Assembly: GCA_964611435.1 (NCBI GenBank)
Contig: CAZSXT010000004.1
Coordinates: forward strand, 1 to 64,000
Length of the DNA: 64,000 nucleotides
Direction of reading: 5' to 3'
Source of the DNA: JAYPHU01 sp964611435
Lineage (GTDB): Bacteria > Pseudomonadota > Alphaproteobacteria > Rhodospirillales > UBA2165
Shown piece after piece: positions 33,529 to 43,023 of this stretch. The notes under the pieces are model-generated. The model was not told where the DNA came from. It made no database searches and saw only the letters and a program-made list of their open reading frames with translations. The position numbers and the translations under genes were made by a program. Within the stretch, counting starts at the first letter, position 1. Every line of letters starts with the position of its first letter.

Positions 33529-34778
33529 GGTTTATCCTCCGCGCTCTCCAGCAGCGGGGTGGCTTTGGCTTTGTTGGCAATCGCCCAGAACCAGCACAAA
33601 ATGGTGACCACCGCGCCGCCGCCCAGCGTCAGCGCCAGACCGAAAGATTCCGCAATCCAGCCCATCACCGCCGCGCCCAGGGCCGGCATGCCCCAGGCCA
33701 GGACGATGGTGATGGCGATGACGCGGGCGCGGATGTTGGTGTCCACGGCGTTCTGGACCAGGGCCTGGGACGTGATCGAGCCGCAGACAACGGTAAAGCC
33801 GACGCAGATCATCAGCGCCGCGCCCACCCAGATGTGGCTGGACAGCACGAAGACCAGCATGAAGAGGGCTGAAAACAGCATGGACCAGGTGAAGATGTTG
33901 GTGAGGCCTTCGGTCCGTCCCCGGTGGGCCAGCCACACGCCGGCCAACATGGCGCCAAACCCGGTCGACGACAGCAGGATCGCCAGACCTTCCTTGCCCG
34001 CCTGGAACAATTGGTCGGACACGCCGGGCACCAGATCGATATAGGGCCGCATGAACAGCGCCGTCACGCCCAGCAGGATCAGCAAATAGAGGATGCCTTT
34101 GTGGGATGTCGCGTAGGCAAAGCCGACCTGAAGGTCTTTGATAATCCGGCGCTTCTCTCCGGGCTCCCGGGTTTTGCTGTCGGATTCAAGAAAGAACAAC
34201 GCGATATAGAAGACGCTGAACATCCCCGCGCCCAACAGCATGACGGTCGGGACGCTGAGGAACTGTACGAACAGGCCGAACAGGGCGGGGCCCAGGAACC
34301 GGGAGAAATTAAAGGTGGCGGAGTTGACGGCGATGGCGGCGGACAAATCAGGCCGGGGCACCACATGATTCACCATGGCCAGCCGGGCCGGCGTGGTGAT
34401 CGCATCCGCGACCCCGATCCAGAACGCGAAGAACAGGATGTAGATCAGGTTCAAACTGTCCTGCAGAGCCAGGATCGACATCAGAGTGGCGACCGCCACC
34501 AACAGCGCCTGGCTCATGCGAAGCACAATGAGATTGCCGAATCGGTCAGCCCAGGCGCCGGCGACAATTGACAGAAGAACCATCGGGATCGTATCGGCAA
34601 AGGCCAGCGCCCCCAACCACCAGGGCGATTCCGTCAGCTCCCAGGTGATCCAACCCAGCGCCGTGCGGAACATCCATCGGCCGGAGGTATTTATGCCGTT
34701 GCTCCACCATAAGAGGAAGAACGCCTTGTGGGACAGGGCGCGGCCGATGCCGCCCAGGAGCCCCTCGCCCGCCGCCAC
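33525..34778 (-). CDS. MFS transporter
   Basis: A major facilitator of about 418 residues with 12 predicted helices. I choose the GTG at 34778 because CGAGG lies 8 bases before it and the protein then begins AAGEGLLGGIGRALSHKAF, aligned with the start of its paralogue; the frame stays open to 34880 with no transporter similarity. The motif-A region ADRFGNLIVLR is between helices 2 and 3. Probably an exporter of a small molecule. It is divergent from the small gene at 34901. Confidence 0.85.
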   Translation of the reverse strand: MAAGEGLLGGIGRALSHKAFFLLWWSNGINTSGRWMFRTALGWITWELTESPWWLGALAFADTIPMVLLSIVAGAWADRFGNLIVLRMSQALLVAVATLMSILALQDSLNLIYILFFAFWIGVADAITTPARLAMVNHVVPRPDLSAAIAVNSATFNFSRFLGPALFGLFVQFLSVPTVMLLGAGMFSVFYIALFFLESDSKTREPGEKRRIIKDLQVGFAYATSHKGILYLLILLGVTALFMRPYIDLVPGVSDQLFQAGKEGLAILLSSTGFGAMLAGVWLAHRGRTEGLTNIFTWSMLFSALFMLVFVLSSHIWVGAALMICVGFTVVCGSITSQALVQNAVDTNIRARVIAITIVLAWGMPALGAAVMGWIAESFGLALTLGGGAVVTILCWFWAIANKAKATPLLESAEDKP

Positions 34779-34900
34779 GGTTATGACCTCGTCGCTTTTT
34801 GCATGGTGCGCATATGGCCCGATAAATCGGGTCCCCACAAGGTCATTTGGGACTCGTCCGAACAGCTGGTATACTTGCACCCAGCTAGAGGACTTTCGCC

Positions 34901-35071
34901 ATGACGATCACTTCCCGAGATGCGCTGGAACATCAGCTTGAAGACATTAAACACCAAATCCGCAGCTATCCGCAGCCCATCGCCGGCTGCGACACCCAGT
35001 ATCAGCATCTGTTTGATCAGCGGGAAGCCTTGGTCCGGGAAATCCGCGAGCTGCAGGAAGAAGCCTCTTAA
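34901..35071 (+). CDS. small acidic, helical protein (56 residues)
   Basis: MTITSRDALEHQLEDIKHQI begins a 56-residue frame ending EIRELQEEAS. It is rich in Glu, Gln and Leu, with heptad-like spacing, and likely forms a short coiled coil. AGAGGA lies 7-12 nt before the ATG. Its TAA overlaps the stop of the convergent enolase-family gene by 4 bp, as do other convergent pairs here, which supports it being real. No known family is recognised. Confidence 0.6.
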   Translation: MTITSRDALEHQLEDIKHQIRSYPQPIAGCDTQYQHLFDQREALVREIRELQEEAS

Positions 35072-36252
35072 GCTTTTACCGGGTGCGCCCGCACCGCGTC
35101 TTCATTGATATCCGCGCCCCAGCCGGGCCCGTCCGGCACCACAATCTGGCCATCCTCAATGATGGTCGGATTGGTCAGCAGATCATCCTTCCACGGCACG
35201 TCATCCACCTCGATCTCCATGATCCGCACATTGGGCACGGCGGCGCAGAAATGCGCGCTCATCAGATTGGCCAGCGGGCCGGTGAAATTGTGGGGCGCAA
35301 TGTTGACCTCGAACGCCTCCGCCAGATTGGCGATGCGCACGGATTCGGCCAGGCCGTTCCACGGCACATCGACCACCGCCACGTCCACCGCCTGGGCCTG
35401 GAAATACGGCAGATAGTCCCGCCGGCCGTAGAGCGTTTCCAGCGACGCGATGGGCACGGACGTGTCCCGGCGCACGCTCGCCAGTTCCGCCGGCGCGTGC
35501 AGGTCGGCTTCCAGCCAGGTCATGTTATGGGGCTCGCAGGCCCGCGCCACCCGGCGCAGCGCCTCCGGCCGGAAGGCAAAATTGACGTCGATCTGCAGAC
35601 CGGCATCGGGACCCAGGCCTGAGCGGAGCGCCGCCAATTGATCGGAGATCGCGGCCGTTACCTCGTTCTCCACATTGCGTCCGTGATCCAGGCCCGGCTG
35701 GAACCCGGAATTGAACATGGCCGGGCCGTCCGGACCGAACAGCACCGGGTTGGTCTTGCAGGCTTTGTAGCCCTTCGCCACCACCTCTTTGCCGAGCGCC
35801 TCGAAATCCTCCAGCTTGGTGATCGGTTCAATACCGAGCAGTTCCTCGAACAGCGCCGCATTCCGCACCCGGAAAGAACCGCAATGAGACCAATAGACCG
35901 TGATCCGGTCCCGGATCGGGCCGCCGAACAAGCGGTTGGCCGGGACACCGGCGGCTTTCGCGGCGATGTCGATGCAGGCATTTTCAATGGCCGAGATCGC
36001 TTGCTGCCCAACCCCACCGGCCGCCAAAGCAATGTGTGAGGTCAGGTTCGCGCTGTTGGCGGCGAAGGCGCACGGGTCCATGCCGATGGCGCGCTCGGCG
36101 GTTTTGCGGATCACCTCGGTCAGGCCGGGGTTCCACCAGGTCTCTGCAAATTCCGACCAGCCGGTGAGGCCGTCATCGGTGGAGACTTTGAGAAATGAAA
36201 ACGTCCGCCAGCCGCCATCGGCGTGCAGGTCTTCGATTTTGGTGATGCGCAT
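35068..36252 (-). CDS. enolase-superfamily enzyme, mandelate racemase/muconate-lactonizing type
   Basis: A 394-residue enzyme with an N-terminal capping domain and a TIM barrel. Likely Mg2+ ligands are Asp in QIDVNFAF, Glu in TWLEADLHA and Glu in IASLETLYG. The Lys-x-x-Lys region is GYKACKTNP, and the His in NIAPHNFTG is the second general base, as in mandelate racemase and sugar-acid dehydratases. It abstracts a proton alpha to a carboxylate. The exact reaction (racemase or acid-sugar dehydratase) is not decided by sequence. It stands 60 bp from the divergent FAD oxidoreductase. Confidence 0.88.
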   Translation of the reverse strand: MRITKIEDLHADGGWRTFSFLKVSTDDGLTGWSEFAETWWNPGLTEVIRKTAERAIGMDPCAFAANSANLTSHIALAAGGVGQQAISAIENACIDIAAKAAGVPANRLFGGPIRDRITVYWSHCGSFRVRNAALFEELLGIEPITKLEDFEALGKEVVAKGYKACKTNPVLFGPDGPAMFNSGFQPGLDHGRNVENEVTAAISDQLAALRSGLGPDAGLQIDVNFAFRPEALRRVARACEPHNMTWLEADLHAPAELASVRRDTSVPIASLETLYGRRDYLPYFQAQAVDVAVVDVPWNGLAESVRIANLAEAFEVNIAPHNFTGPLANLMSAHFCAAVPNVRIMEIEVDDVPWKDDLLTNPTIIEDGQIVVPDGPGWGADINEDAVRAHPVKA

Positions 36253-36311
36253 TGGTTGGTCTCTCCCCTTCGGAATTGCCCACAGGGTAACCCCCGTCTA
36301 CGTTATACTTC

Positions 36312-37733
36312 ATGATCGAAGCAGACGGCACAAGCGCCACAGTTTCTGTCGGCCCGACGCAGATTCCGGTGACCCACGAGGCCGATGTGGTCGTTGTGGG
36401 CGGAGGACCGGGTGGGTTCGCGGCTGCCCTGAAGGCCGCACGAATGGGTGTCTCGGTTATTTTAATCGAACGCTTTGACATGCCGGGCGGCGTACATACC
36501 AGCGGTCTCCAAGGCGCTGCGGGGCCCGGCGTCGGCGGCATTCACACCGAACTCATGAACCTGTTTGAGGATCGGGGTTATATCTATACAGCAACCCAGG
36601 ACACCCATCCGGGTTGGGCCGGCAATCCCCTGGCGCACTATGAATGCAAAATGAAGTCGGGGTCGGATTTCACCAGGGCCAGTTTCAATCCGGAAGGGGC
36701 CGGAAGCGTCATGGCCGGTTTGTTGGAAGAAGCCGGCGTGACGGCGCTTTATGGCGCAAGCTTTGTAGAGGCTGTCGTGTCCCGCGAGGCTGCTCCTCGC
36801 CGTATCGAGGCGATCATTATTGAAACCGCCTCAGGAAGGCAGGCGATCCGAGGCAAAATCTTTATCGAGGGATCGGGTACGGGACAGCTGGCAGCGGCCG
36901 CCGGCGCGCCGTTTGTCAGAGGCGGGGGCGGTCAACCGGACAGCGCGGATTGGGACGGCGTCAAACGCCCCATACCCGGCGGGCTTCTCTGGACAATGAC
37001 CGGTGTGAAATACGATCGCCTGATCAAGCATCAGGAAGACGCCAAGGACCCGTGGCTGGAAAAAGTAATTGCCGAGGCGACTTCAGCCGGCGATTTGCCG
37101 CCCGGTTTGTACCGTCCGCGAATGGGCGGCAGCGGGGTCTACGGCGAACACTATATCGGGCATCCGACCCTGGATATGAGCCCGTTTCAGGACAATGGCA
37201 CGTTCATCATCTGGCAAAACGTCCCCTACGAGTGGGCTCTGCACATGGATGACACCGCCGAAGATGACGCCAAAGCCAAGCTAGCCTTGCGTAGGTTTAT
37301 CGATGCCGAGTCCCTGTTTCTCCGCAAATACGTTCCTGGATTTGAAGACGCAACATTGGCAAATGTCGGCCGTTTTGTCGGTATTCGCGACGGCCGTCAT
37401 CCGATTGGAGAGCATGTCTTTTGTTTGGAGGACGTTTTGTCCGGCCAGCGTTTCAGGGATGCCGTCACGAAACCGATGACCAAGACCTTTTTTTGGGATG
37501 GCTACCGCAAACATGAATTCGAGGTCCCGTTCCGGAGTTTCCTGCCAAAGGATGTTGATAATCTGATCCTTACCGGCGCCTCCCTCTCCTTCACCTATGA
37601 AACCATATTTATGGTCATGCGGAATATCCCCTGGTGCACCCAGACTGGTGAAATTGCCGGTTTCGCCGCCGGGCGGGCTTTGGAAAAGGGACTGACCCCA
37701 AAGGAACTTGACTGGCGGGAGGCTTATTTCTAG
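36312..37733 (+). CDS. FAD-dependent oxidoreductase (FAD_oxidored family)
   Basis: A 473-residue flavoprotein. The FAD-binding motif is VVVVGGGPGGFAAALKAARMG at about 24-44 (given here in part), followed by ILIERFDMPGGVHTSGLQGA, typical of a family of uncharacterised FAD-dependent dehydrogenases related to fumarate reductase and thiazole synthase folds. The C-terminus VMRNIPWCTQTGEIAGFAAGRAL closes the FAD site. No clear RBS is seen before the ATG. Substrate unknown; the divergent enolase-type enzyme may act in the same pathway. Confidence 0.8.
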   Translation: MIEADGTSATVSVGPTQIPVTHEADVVVVGGGPGGFAAALKAARMGVSVILIERFDMPGGVHTSGLQGAAGPGVGGIHTELMNLFEDRGYIYTATQDTHPGWAGNPLAHYECKMKSGSDFTRASFNPEGAGSVMAGLLEEAGVTALYGASFVEAVVSREAAPRRIEAIIIETASGRQAIRGKIFIEGSGTGQLAAAAGAPFVRGGGGQPDSADWDGVKRPIPGGLLWTMTGVKYDRLIKHQEDAKDPWLEKVIAEATSAGDLPPGLYRPRMGGSGVYGEHYIGHPTLDMSPFQDNGTFIIWQNVPYEWALHMDDTAEDDAKAKLALRRFIDAESLFLRKYVPGFEDATLANVGRFVGIRDGRHPIGEHVFCLEDVLSGQRFRDAVTKPMTKTFFWDGYRKHEFEVPFRSFLPKDVDNLILTGASLSFTYETIFMVMRNIPWCTQTGEIAGFAAGRALEKGLTPKELDWREAYF

Positions 37734-37800
37734 GCGCACGACTCAGGGTCCGAACTCTAAGTCTTGGTTCCGCCGCGTATTCACTGCATAAAGCGAAACC

Positions 37801-38721
37801 ATGAACCAATCCGCCCAACCTTCCGCTTTCTTGTGGAGCGCCATTTGGGCCTGCTTGGCCGCGCTCTCTTTCGCCATTATGGCGATCTCGGTGCGCTATC
37901 TGGGCGGCAAGTTCGATGCGTTCGAGGTGGTGTTCGTCCGCGCGCTTGTCGGTCTGTTCATGATCATCCCGCTGGTCAGCCGGGAAGGCATCCAGCGGCT
38001 GAAGACCACCCGCATGCCCATGCATATCGTCCGCGCCTTGTTCGGCACCACGGCCATGGCCGCCATGTACTACGCCCTGGCCGCCGCCCCAGTGGCCCAG
38101 GTGATCGCGCTGACCTTCCTGATCCCGATCTTCACCACCATCGGCGCCGGGCTGGTGTTGCGCGAAGCCGTCGGCGTGCACCGTTGGTTCGCCACGCTGG
38201 CCGGGTTCATGGGCGCGCTGGTGATCATCCGGCCCGGCTTTATCGAACTGGACTGGCCGGCGCTTTTGGTGATCCTGTCGTCCGCGCTCTACGCCGCCGC
38301 CTGGCTCTGCGTGAAGTCGCTCACCCGCACCGACGACGCCAGCGTCACCGTCTTCTGGCTCAACGTTCTGATGATCCCGATCTGTGCAATTCCGCTGTTT
38401 TTCCTATGGGTCACCCCGGATTGGAGCGATCTGATCCCACTTGGCATCATGGCGCTGTCCGGCTGGGCGGCGCACTATTGCCAGGCCCGCTCGTTCCGGG
38501 ATGCCGACGCCAGCGCGGTCATGCCCTTTGATTTCCTGCGCCTGCCGATCGCGGTGACCATGGGCTATATCCTGTTCGCCGAAATCCTGGACGCTTGGTC
38601 CTGGGCTGGTGCGATCATCACCTTCTCCGCGGGGTACTACATCACGCGGCGCGAAGCCCTTGCCCAGAAGAAGGCCAGGAAGAACGCCCCAGAGGAACCC
38701 AAGAGCGGCGGAAACGGCTAA
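37801..38721 (+). CDS. EamA/DMT-family transporter
   Basis: A 306-residue protein with 10 transmembrane helices in two EamA repeats (first repeat about 10-140, FVRALVGLFMIIPLVSREG; second about 150-285). The C-terminal tail KKARKNAPEEPKSGG is cytoplasmic and basic. Family members export metabolites such as amino acids or take up small compounds. It is an isolated gene followed 39 bp later by the TPR gene. Substrate unknown. Confidence 0.9.
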   Translation: MNQSAQPSAFLWSAIWACLAALSFAIMAISVRYLGGKFDAFEVVFVRALVGLFMIIPLVSREGIQRLKTTRMPMHIVRALFGTTAMAAMYYALAAAPVAQVIALTFLIPIFTTIGAGLVLREAVGVHRWFATLAGFMGALVIIRPGFIELDWPALLVILSSALYAAAWLCVKSLTRTDDASVTVFWLNVLMIPICAIPLFFLWVTPDWSDLIPLGIMALSGWAAHYCQARSFRDADASAVMPFDFLRLPIAVTMGYILFAEILDAWSWAGAIITFSAGYYITRREALAQKKARKNAPEEPKSGGNG

Positions 38722-38760
38722 GTCCGTTGCCCGGTCTGCCTTTTCTTGCATACTGAACCG

Positions 38761-40428
38761 ATGAGCGATCCCTACGATATGGCCGTGCAGGCGTTCGAAA
38801 GCCGCGAATTGGTGCGGGCGCGAATGTTGTGCGACGGGGGGCAGCGCACCAACCCGTTTGACGGCCGGTTTATGGACCTTTCCGCCATGATCCACCTACA
38901 GCAAGGTCAGCCGGAGGCAGCGCTCGCCCATATCAACAACGCGATTTCGCTGGAAAGCGGCAGCAGCGATTACCACGCCCACAAGGGCATGATCCTAAAG
39001 GCGCTGGGCCAGATGGATGACGCGCGTGAGTGTTACGAAGCCGCCGTCGAGTTGGCGCCGGAATCCTTTCTGGCCCACTACAATCTCGCCATCCTTCTCC
39101 GCGAGATGCGGGAGTTTGAGGCCGCGCTCACTCATAACAAACTGGCCGCCGACCTGGCTCCCGATTTTGACCGGGCGTTGAACAATCTCGGCATCTCTTA
39201 TCAGGAACTGGGCTGCTTCGACGAAGCGAAGGACGCCTACCGGCGCTGCCTTGCCGTCAATCCCGGTCATGTGGGTGCGACCGCGCATTTGATCTCGGTC
39301 CTGGCCCAGGATGACGACCTGGACGACGCCGCCGTCCTGGCGCAAGAAGCGCTGCAGAAATGGCCCGAAGAGCCCGAACTCCACAACATCCGATCCTTCA
39401 CCTTGCTGCGGATGGGGGATCGCGCCGGCGCCCGCGGGGCGGTGGACGAGGCGATCCGGCTGTCCCCCGATTTTGCCCAGGCCCGGTATGCCCGCGCCAT
39501 GATGTCCCTGGCTGAAGAAGATTTCGACGCCGGTTGGCAGGATTTCGAGTGGCGGGTGAAACGCCCGAACTTCTGGCCGAAACGCCGGTATGACGCCGCG
39601 CTCTGGGACGGAGCTCCCTTCTCCGGCAAAATCCTCCTCGTGCATTGGGAACAAGGGTTTGGCGACATCATTCAGTTTGCCCGCTATCTGCCGATCCTGC
39701 GCCGGGAGATGGCCGCCTGGCCAGGCGGCGAAACCAACCGCATCTTGTTCGATTGCCCGAAAAAGCTGATGGGCCTGTTTAGCGATATGGCTGGCGTTGA
39801 TGAGATCGGCGATTTCGGTGACGCCCCGCCGCCCATTGATCTCTATGTACCGTTGATGGGATTGCCCACTCGGCTGCCTTCCGTACGGGAGAGTACGCCG
39901 GCGGACACACCGTATATCGCCAATTCCCTGACGGAGTATTTTCAGGTGCCCGCGCCGGCGCCGGGCTCGTTAAAGGTTGGGCTGACTTGGGCCAGCGATC
40001 ACGGCGATCAATACCGTAACAAGGTCTGCACCATCGACGATCTCCGCCCCCTGTTGGGTCTCGACAAGGTGGCGTTTTACGGGCTGCAGTTCGGTGAACC
40101 GGCGGAAGAGCTCGACCCCTTCGTCGACAACAAAAGAGTTTTCAATCTGGCCGACGACTTGGGCGATTTCGTGCACACCGCCTCCGTCGTCGATCAGATG
40201 GACCTCATCCTGTCGATCGACACCTACATCGTTCACCTCGCCGGCGCGATGAACAAGTCGTGCTGGGTGATGCTGCCGTTTGCCGCCGACTGGCGGTGGC
40301 TCCTGGACCGGGACGACTGCCCCTGGTATCCGACCACGCGGCTGTTCCGCCAGCCCGCACCCGGCGATTGGGGTAGTGTCATTGCCGGCGTTGAACCCGC
40401 TCTTGTCGAACTTGCGAGCGACGCATGA
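38761..40428 (+). CDS. TPR-repeat protein with glycosyltransferase-like C-terminal half
   Basis: About 555 residues. The N-terminal ~270 residues form tetratricopeptide repeats, e.g. DYHAHKGMILKALGQMDDAR and RALNNLGISYQELGCFDEAK. The C-terminal half (ILLVHWEQGFGDIIQFARYL, then GLTWASDHGDQYRN and VVDQMDLILSIDTYIVHLAG) resembles the glycosyltransferase-9/ADP-heptose transferase-like fold often found after TPRs. No signal peptide. The ATG at 38761 is preferred over a TTG at 38746. It may modify a surface protein or glycan, by inference. The next gene overlaps by 4 bp. Confidence 0.82.
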   Translation: MSDPYDMAVQAFESRELVRARMLCDGGQRTNPFDGRFMDLSAMIHLQQGQPEAALAHINNAISLESGSSDYHAHKGMILKALGQMDDARECYEAAVELAPESFLAHYNLAILLREMREFEAALTHNKLAADLAPDFDRALNNLGISYQELGCFDEAKDAYRRCLAVNPGHVGATAHLISVLAQDDDLDDAAVLAQEALQKWPEEPELHNIRSFTLLRMGDRAGARGAVDEAIRLSPDFAQARYARAMMSLAEEDFDAGWQDFEWRVKRPNFWPKRRYDAALWDGAPFSGKILLVHWEQGFGDIIQFARYLPILRREMAAWPGGETNRILFDCPKKLMGLFSDMAGVDEIGDFGDAPPPIDLYVPLMGLPTRLPSVRESTPADTPYIANSLTEYFQVPAPAPGSLKVGLTWASDHGDQYRNKVCTIDDLRPLLGLDKVAFYGLQFGEPAEELDPFVDNKRVFNLADDLGDFVHTASVVDQMDLILSIDTYIVHLAGAMNKSCWVMLPFAADWRWLLDRDDCPWYPTTRLFRQPAPGDWGSVIAGVEPALVELASDA

Positions 40429-40913
40429 GCGATAACCAACTGAAATCCCTGCGGGAAGACTTAGGTCTCAGCCGGGAAGACTGCGCCGTGCTCTTGGGGT
40501 TGGACGGGCCGGAAAGCCTCCGCCAGATGGAAGACGGCGCGACGGCGCTGCCGGACGCGCACCTCTGCAAACTCGCCACATTGAACGCCGAAGTGGAAAC
40601 CGCCGTCCTGGCCGAGGTTGAATATTTCACCCAAGGGGCCGAGCGGGATATCGTCCTGATGCGCTTCATGAGTGACGATGAGTTTGCCCTCTATGAGCCC
40701 GATCTGTTCGAACGTTTCGATCATCTCGTGCAGCTTCATGGCGCGTTTATCACACGGGCCAAGCGGGCCATCGAACGGCTCGGCGGGGAGGTTACCGTGG
40801 CGTTCATGGATTCAGAATTCTACGAGGCCTGGCTTGGCGTCAACGACTTCGACGACAGCCGCGACCTCCGCGTCGCCTGGGCGCGCCAGCAGATCAGAGG
40901 CCTCACAAAATAG
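40425..40913 (+). CDS. XRE-like helix-turn-helix protein
   Basis: 162 residues. The N-terminal ~55 (LREDLGLSREDCAVLLGLDG ESLRQME pattern, in part) look like a Cro/C1-type helix-turn-helix; the rest is helical and acidic with no family I know. Its ATGA overlaps the stop of the TPR/glycosyltransferase gene, so they are coupled. It is the only recognisable DNA-binding regulator in the window. The HTH is slightly divergent, so DNA binding is likely but not certain. Confidence 0.6.
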   Translation: MSDNQLKSLREDLGLSREDCAVLLGLDGPESLRQMEDGATALPDAHLCKLATLNAEVETAVLAEVEYFTQGAERDIVLMRFMSDDEFALYEPDLFERFDHLVQLHGAFITRAKRAIERLGGEVTVAFMDSEFYEAWLGVNDFDDSRDLRVAWARQQIRGLTK

Positions 40914-40943
40914 GCAGCAGACTAACCCACACGGATCAAAGCC

Positions 40944-41318
40944 ATGTTCTATGCAGACAAAACCACCCTCGAAATTGTTGCTCAGTTGATGATTGCCACC
41001 CTGTTCGTCGGCACCCTTCTGATCAATGCGACCACCAAGGTAAAACAGCATGCGGACAGGATGACGGCCATGGGCCTGCCCATGCCGTATCAGATGCTAT
41101 GGGCCGGGTTCGCCCTACAGGCGGTCGGCAGTGCAATGGTCACCATTGATTGGCATACGGAGATCGGCGCGGTCATCCTGATTATCTTTACGATTATCGC
41201 CAGCGCCATTTTTCACCGATTTTGGACCGTGCCCGATCCATTGATGCGACACCTCCATATGTCGTTCGCCCTGTCGAACGTGACCGTGGTGGGCGGGCTG
41301 CTGATGCTGCTGGTCTAG
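40944..41318 (+). CDS. DoxX-like small membrane protein
   Basis: A 124-residue protein with four transmembrane helices (about 10-28, 50-68, 76-94, 106-124). The loops ADRMTAMGLPMPYQMLWAG and IFHRFWTVPDPLMRHLH match the DoxX pattern, in which a central LFHPFW-like motif is typical. Function of bacterial DoxX proteins is mostly unknown; some link to redox stress. It stands 31 bp after the HTH gene. Confidence 0.75.
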   Translation: MFYADKTTLEIVAQLMIATLFVGTLLINATTKVKQHADRMTAMGLPMPYQMLWAGFALQAVGSAMVTIDWHTEIGAVILIIFTIIASAIFHRFWTVPDPLMRHLHMSFALSNVTVVGGLLMLLV

Positions 41319-41402
41319 CCCGGTTCCGTGCTGTCACCTTTGGGACCAACCGCGTATAGTGCGGCCACAATTTGCAATCGAACCAACACATAAGAGGACG
41401 CT

Positions 41403-42281
41403 ATGGGTGAGAAACTCGGAATGATCGGGCTCGGCAAGATGGGTCTGGAACTATCAAAGCAGCTGATGATCGACGGCCACGAAATGTACGGCTACGACAT
41501 TGATCCGGAACGGATGCAGATGCTTGCCGACGCCGGCGGCACACCCGTCGAGTCCGGCAAGGCCATGGCCGAGATTTGCGACATCACCTTCTCCATTCTT
41601 CTCGCCCCGGAACATATCGAGGAAAACACCCTCGGTGAAAACGGCATCATCCATGCCGGCAAGGAAAGCCATGTCCATGTGGAGATGAGCACCATGTCGC
41701 CATCCTTCCAGACCGGGCTGGCCGAGAAGCTGGCGAAGCACGGGATCGACATGATGGATGCGCCGATCTCCGGCTCCCACGATAAGACGGCGGCCCGGAT
41801 CATCACCTTCATGGCAGGCGGCTCCGACGCGGCGTTCGAACGGGTGCGCCCGATCATCGAACCCTTGGGCCGGGATGTGGCCCACACCGGTCCGGTCGGC
41901 ACCGGTGCGACGATGAAGGTCATCACCAATCTTTATGTGAACTCGGTGACAGCGCTTCTGGCCGAAGTGGCCGTCGTCGGCGAGAAGTCCGGCCTTAGCC
42001 ACGAGTCCATGATGCATTGCCTGTCCATGGGCTCGGTCCGGGGGGTCATGTTCGAGACCATGATGCCCCGCTTTTTCAACCGGGATTTTGCCCCGCGCGG
42101 CGCGGTGGAGATTTACTACAAGGATATGGGCCTCGCCATGGACCTCGCCAAAGATCACGGCATTGATCTGACCGTCGTGCCGGCGGCGCGGGAGATGTTT
42201 AAACGCGCCATGGACGCCGGCTGGTCAAAGGACGACGCCAGCAAGGTTCTGGAAGTCTACTACGGCAAGGATAAGGCTTAA
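41403..42281 (+). CDS. NAD(P)-dependent beta-hydroxyacid dehydrogenase family protein
   Basis: A 292-residue 3-hydroxyisobutyrate dehydrogenase-type enzyme: LGMIGLGKMGLELSKQLMID (dinucleotide site), MDAPISGSHDKTAARIITFM (substrate motif), and catalytic Lys in GATMKVITNLYVN. Paralogue of the gene at 16556. AGAGGA precedes the ATG. The stop overlaps that of the convergent hydrolase gene by 4 bp. Substrate not determinable. Confidence 0.87.
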   Translation: MGEKLGMIGLGKMGLELSKQLMIDGHEMYGYDIDPERMQMLADAGGTPVESGKAMAEICDITFSILLAPEHIEENTLGENGIIHAGKESHVHVEMSTMSPSFQTGLAEKLAKHGIDMMDAPISGSHDKTAARIITFMAGGSDAAFERVRPIIEPLGRDVAHTGPVGTGATMKVITNLYVNSVTALLAEVAVVGEKSGLSHESMMHCLSMGSVRGVMFETMMPRFFNRDFAPRGAVEIYYKDMGLAMDLAKDHGIDLTVVPAAREMFKRAMDAGWSKDDASKVLEVYYGKDKA

Positions 42282-43009
42282 ACGCCCCACCCTTTTGCGA
42301 TCCCGTCCAGATGGCCGGCTAGCGCTTCGGGCTGGGACATAAAGGGCGAGTGGCTGGTCGCCATCTCAATCACCGGATCACAGGGATGATGGCGCATCAT
42401 GGCGCGCTGGCTGTCCGGCTTGATGGCGTTATCGTCGCTGCAGAAGATATAGGCGCGGCGCAGACTGCCCCATCGCGCGTCCGTGGTGGAAACCGGCGTC
42501 GTGAAGATCGACACCGCCTGCGGCACCAGCTTGCTTTTCGCCCAGGCGATCATTTCCTCGCTGCAGTCATTGTAGAAACACGGACCGATGCCCTCGTCGT
42601 CCACGGTAAAGGTCTTCCCGTCGGCGGAGGTTTGACGATATTGCCCCAAAAGGGAGGCCTCGTTGCCCTCCGTCAGATCGGCGCGGCATTGGCCGTTGGC
42701 CGGGATCGCGGCGGTCAGATACACCAGACCGGCAATCTGCTCACAGAAAGTCTCGCCGGCTTGAGTGATGGTGGCGCCCCCCAGCGAATGCCCAACGAGC
42801 AACACCTTCTCGTCAAAGCCGGACAGCACCTCGCCGACGCGGGCCATGTAGTCGTCGAGCCCGACCTCTTCCGGCGGCATTGGATCAGATCCGTTGGATG
42901 GCATGTCCGGCGCGGCGACAGTGTGACCTTTGGCTTCCAAGTGTGGGACCAGATGATCCCAGCACCAGCCGCCGTGAAACGCGCCATGAATAAGAACGAT
43001 GGATGTCAT
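42278..43009 (-). CDS. alpha/beta hydrolase (plant-esterase/HNL-like)
   Basis: A 243-residue hydrolase of the salicylate-esterase/hydroxynitrile-lyase-like group: IVLIHGAFHGGWCWDHLVPH (oxyanion His-Gly-Ala), VLLVGHSLGGATITQ with the nucleophilic Ser, and a C-terminal MATSHSPFMSQPEALAGHL carrying the catalytic His. Such enzymes hydrolyse small aromatic esters or lactones. It follows the thiamine-diphosphate enzyme gene by 14 bp in the same direction, so the two probably form an operon. Confidence 0.88.
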   Translation of the reverse strand: MTSIVLIHGAFHGGWCWDHLVPHLEAKGHTVAAPDMPSNGSDPMPPEEVGLDDYMARVGEVLSGFDEKVLLVGHSLGGATITQAGETFCEQIAGLVYLTAAIPANGQCRADLTEGNEASLLGQYRQTSADGKTFTVDDEGIGPCFYNDCSEEMIAWAKSKLVPQAVSIFTTPVSTTDARWGSLRRAYIFCSDDNAIKPDSQRAMMRHHPCDPVIEMATSHSPFMSQPEALAGHLDGIAKGWGV

Positions 43010-43023
43010 GGCTCAAACCCTCC

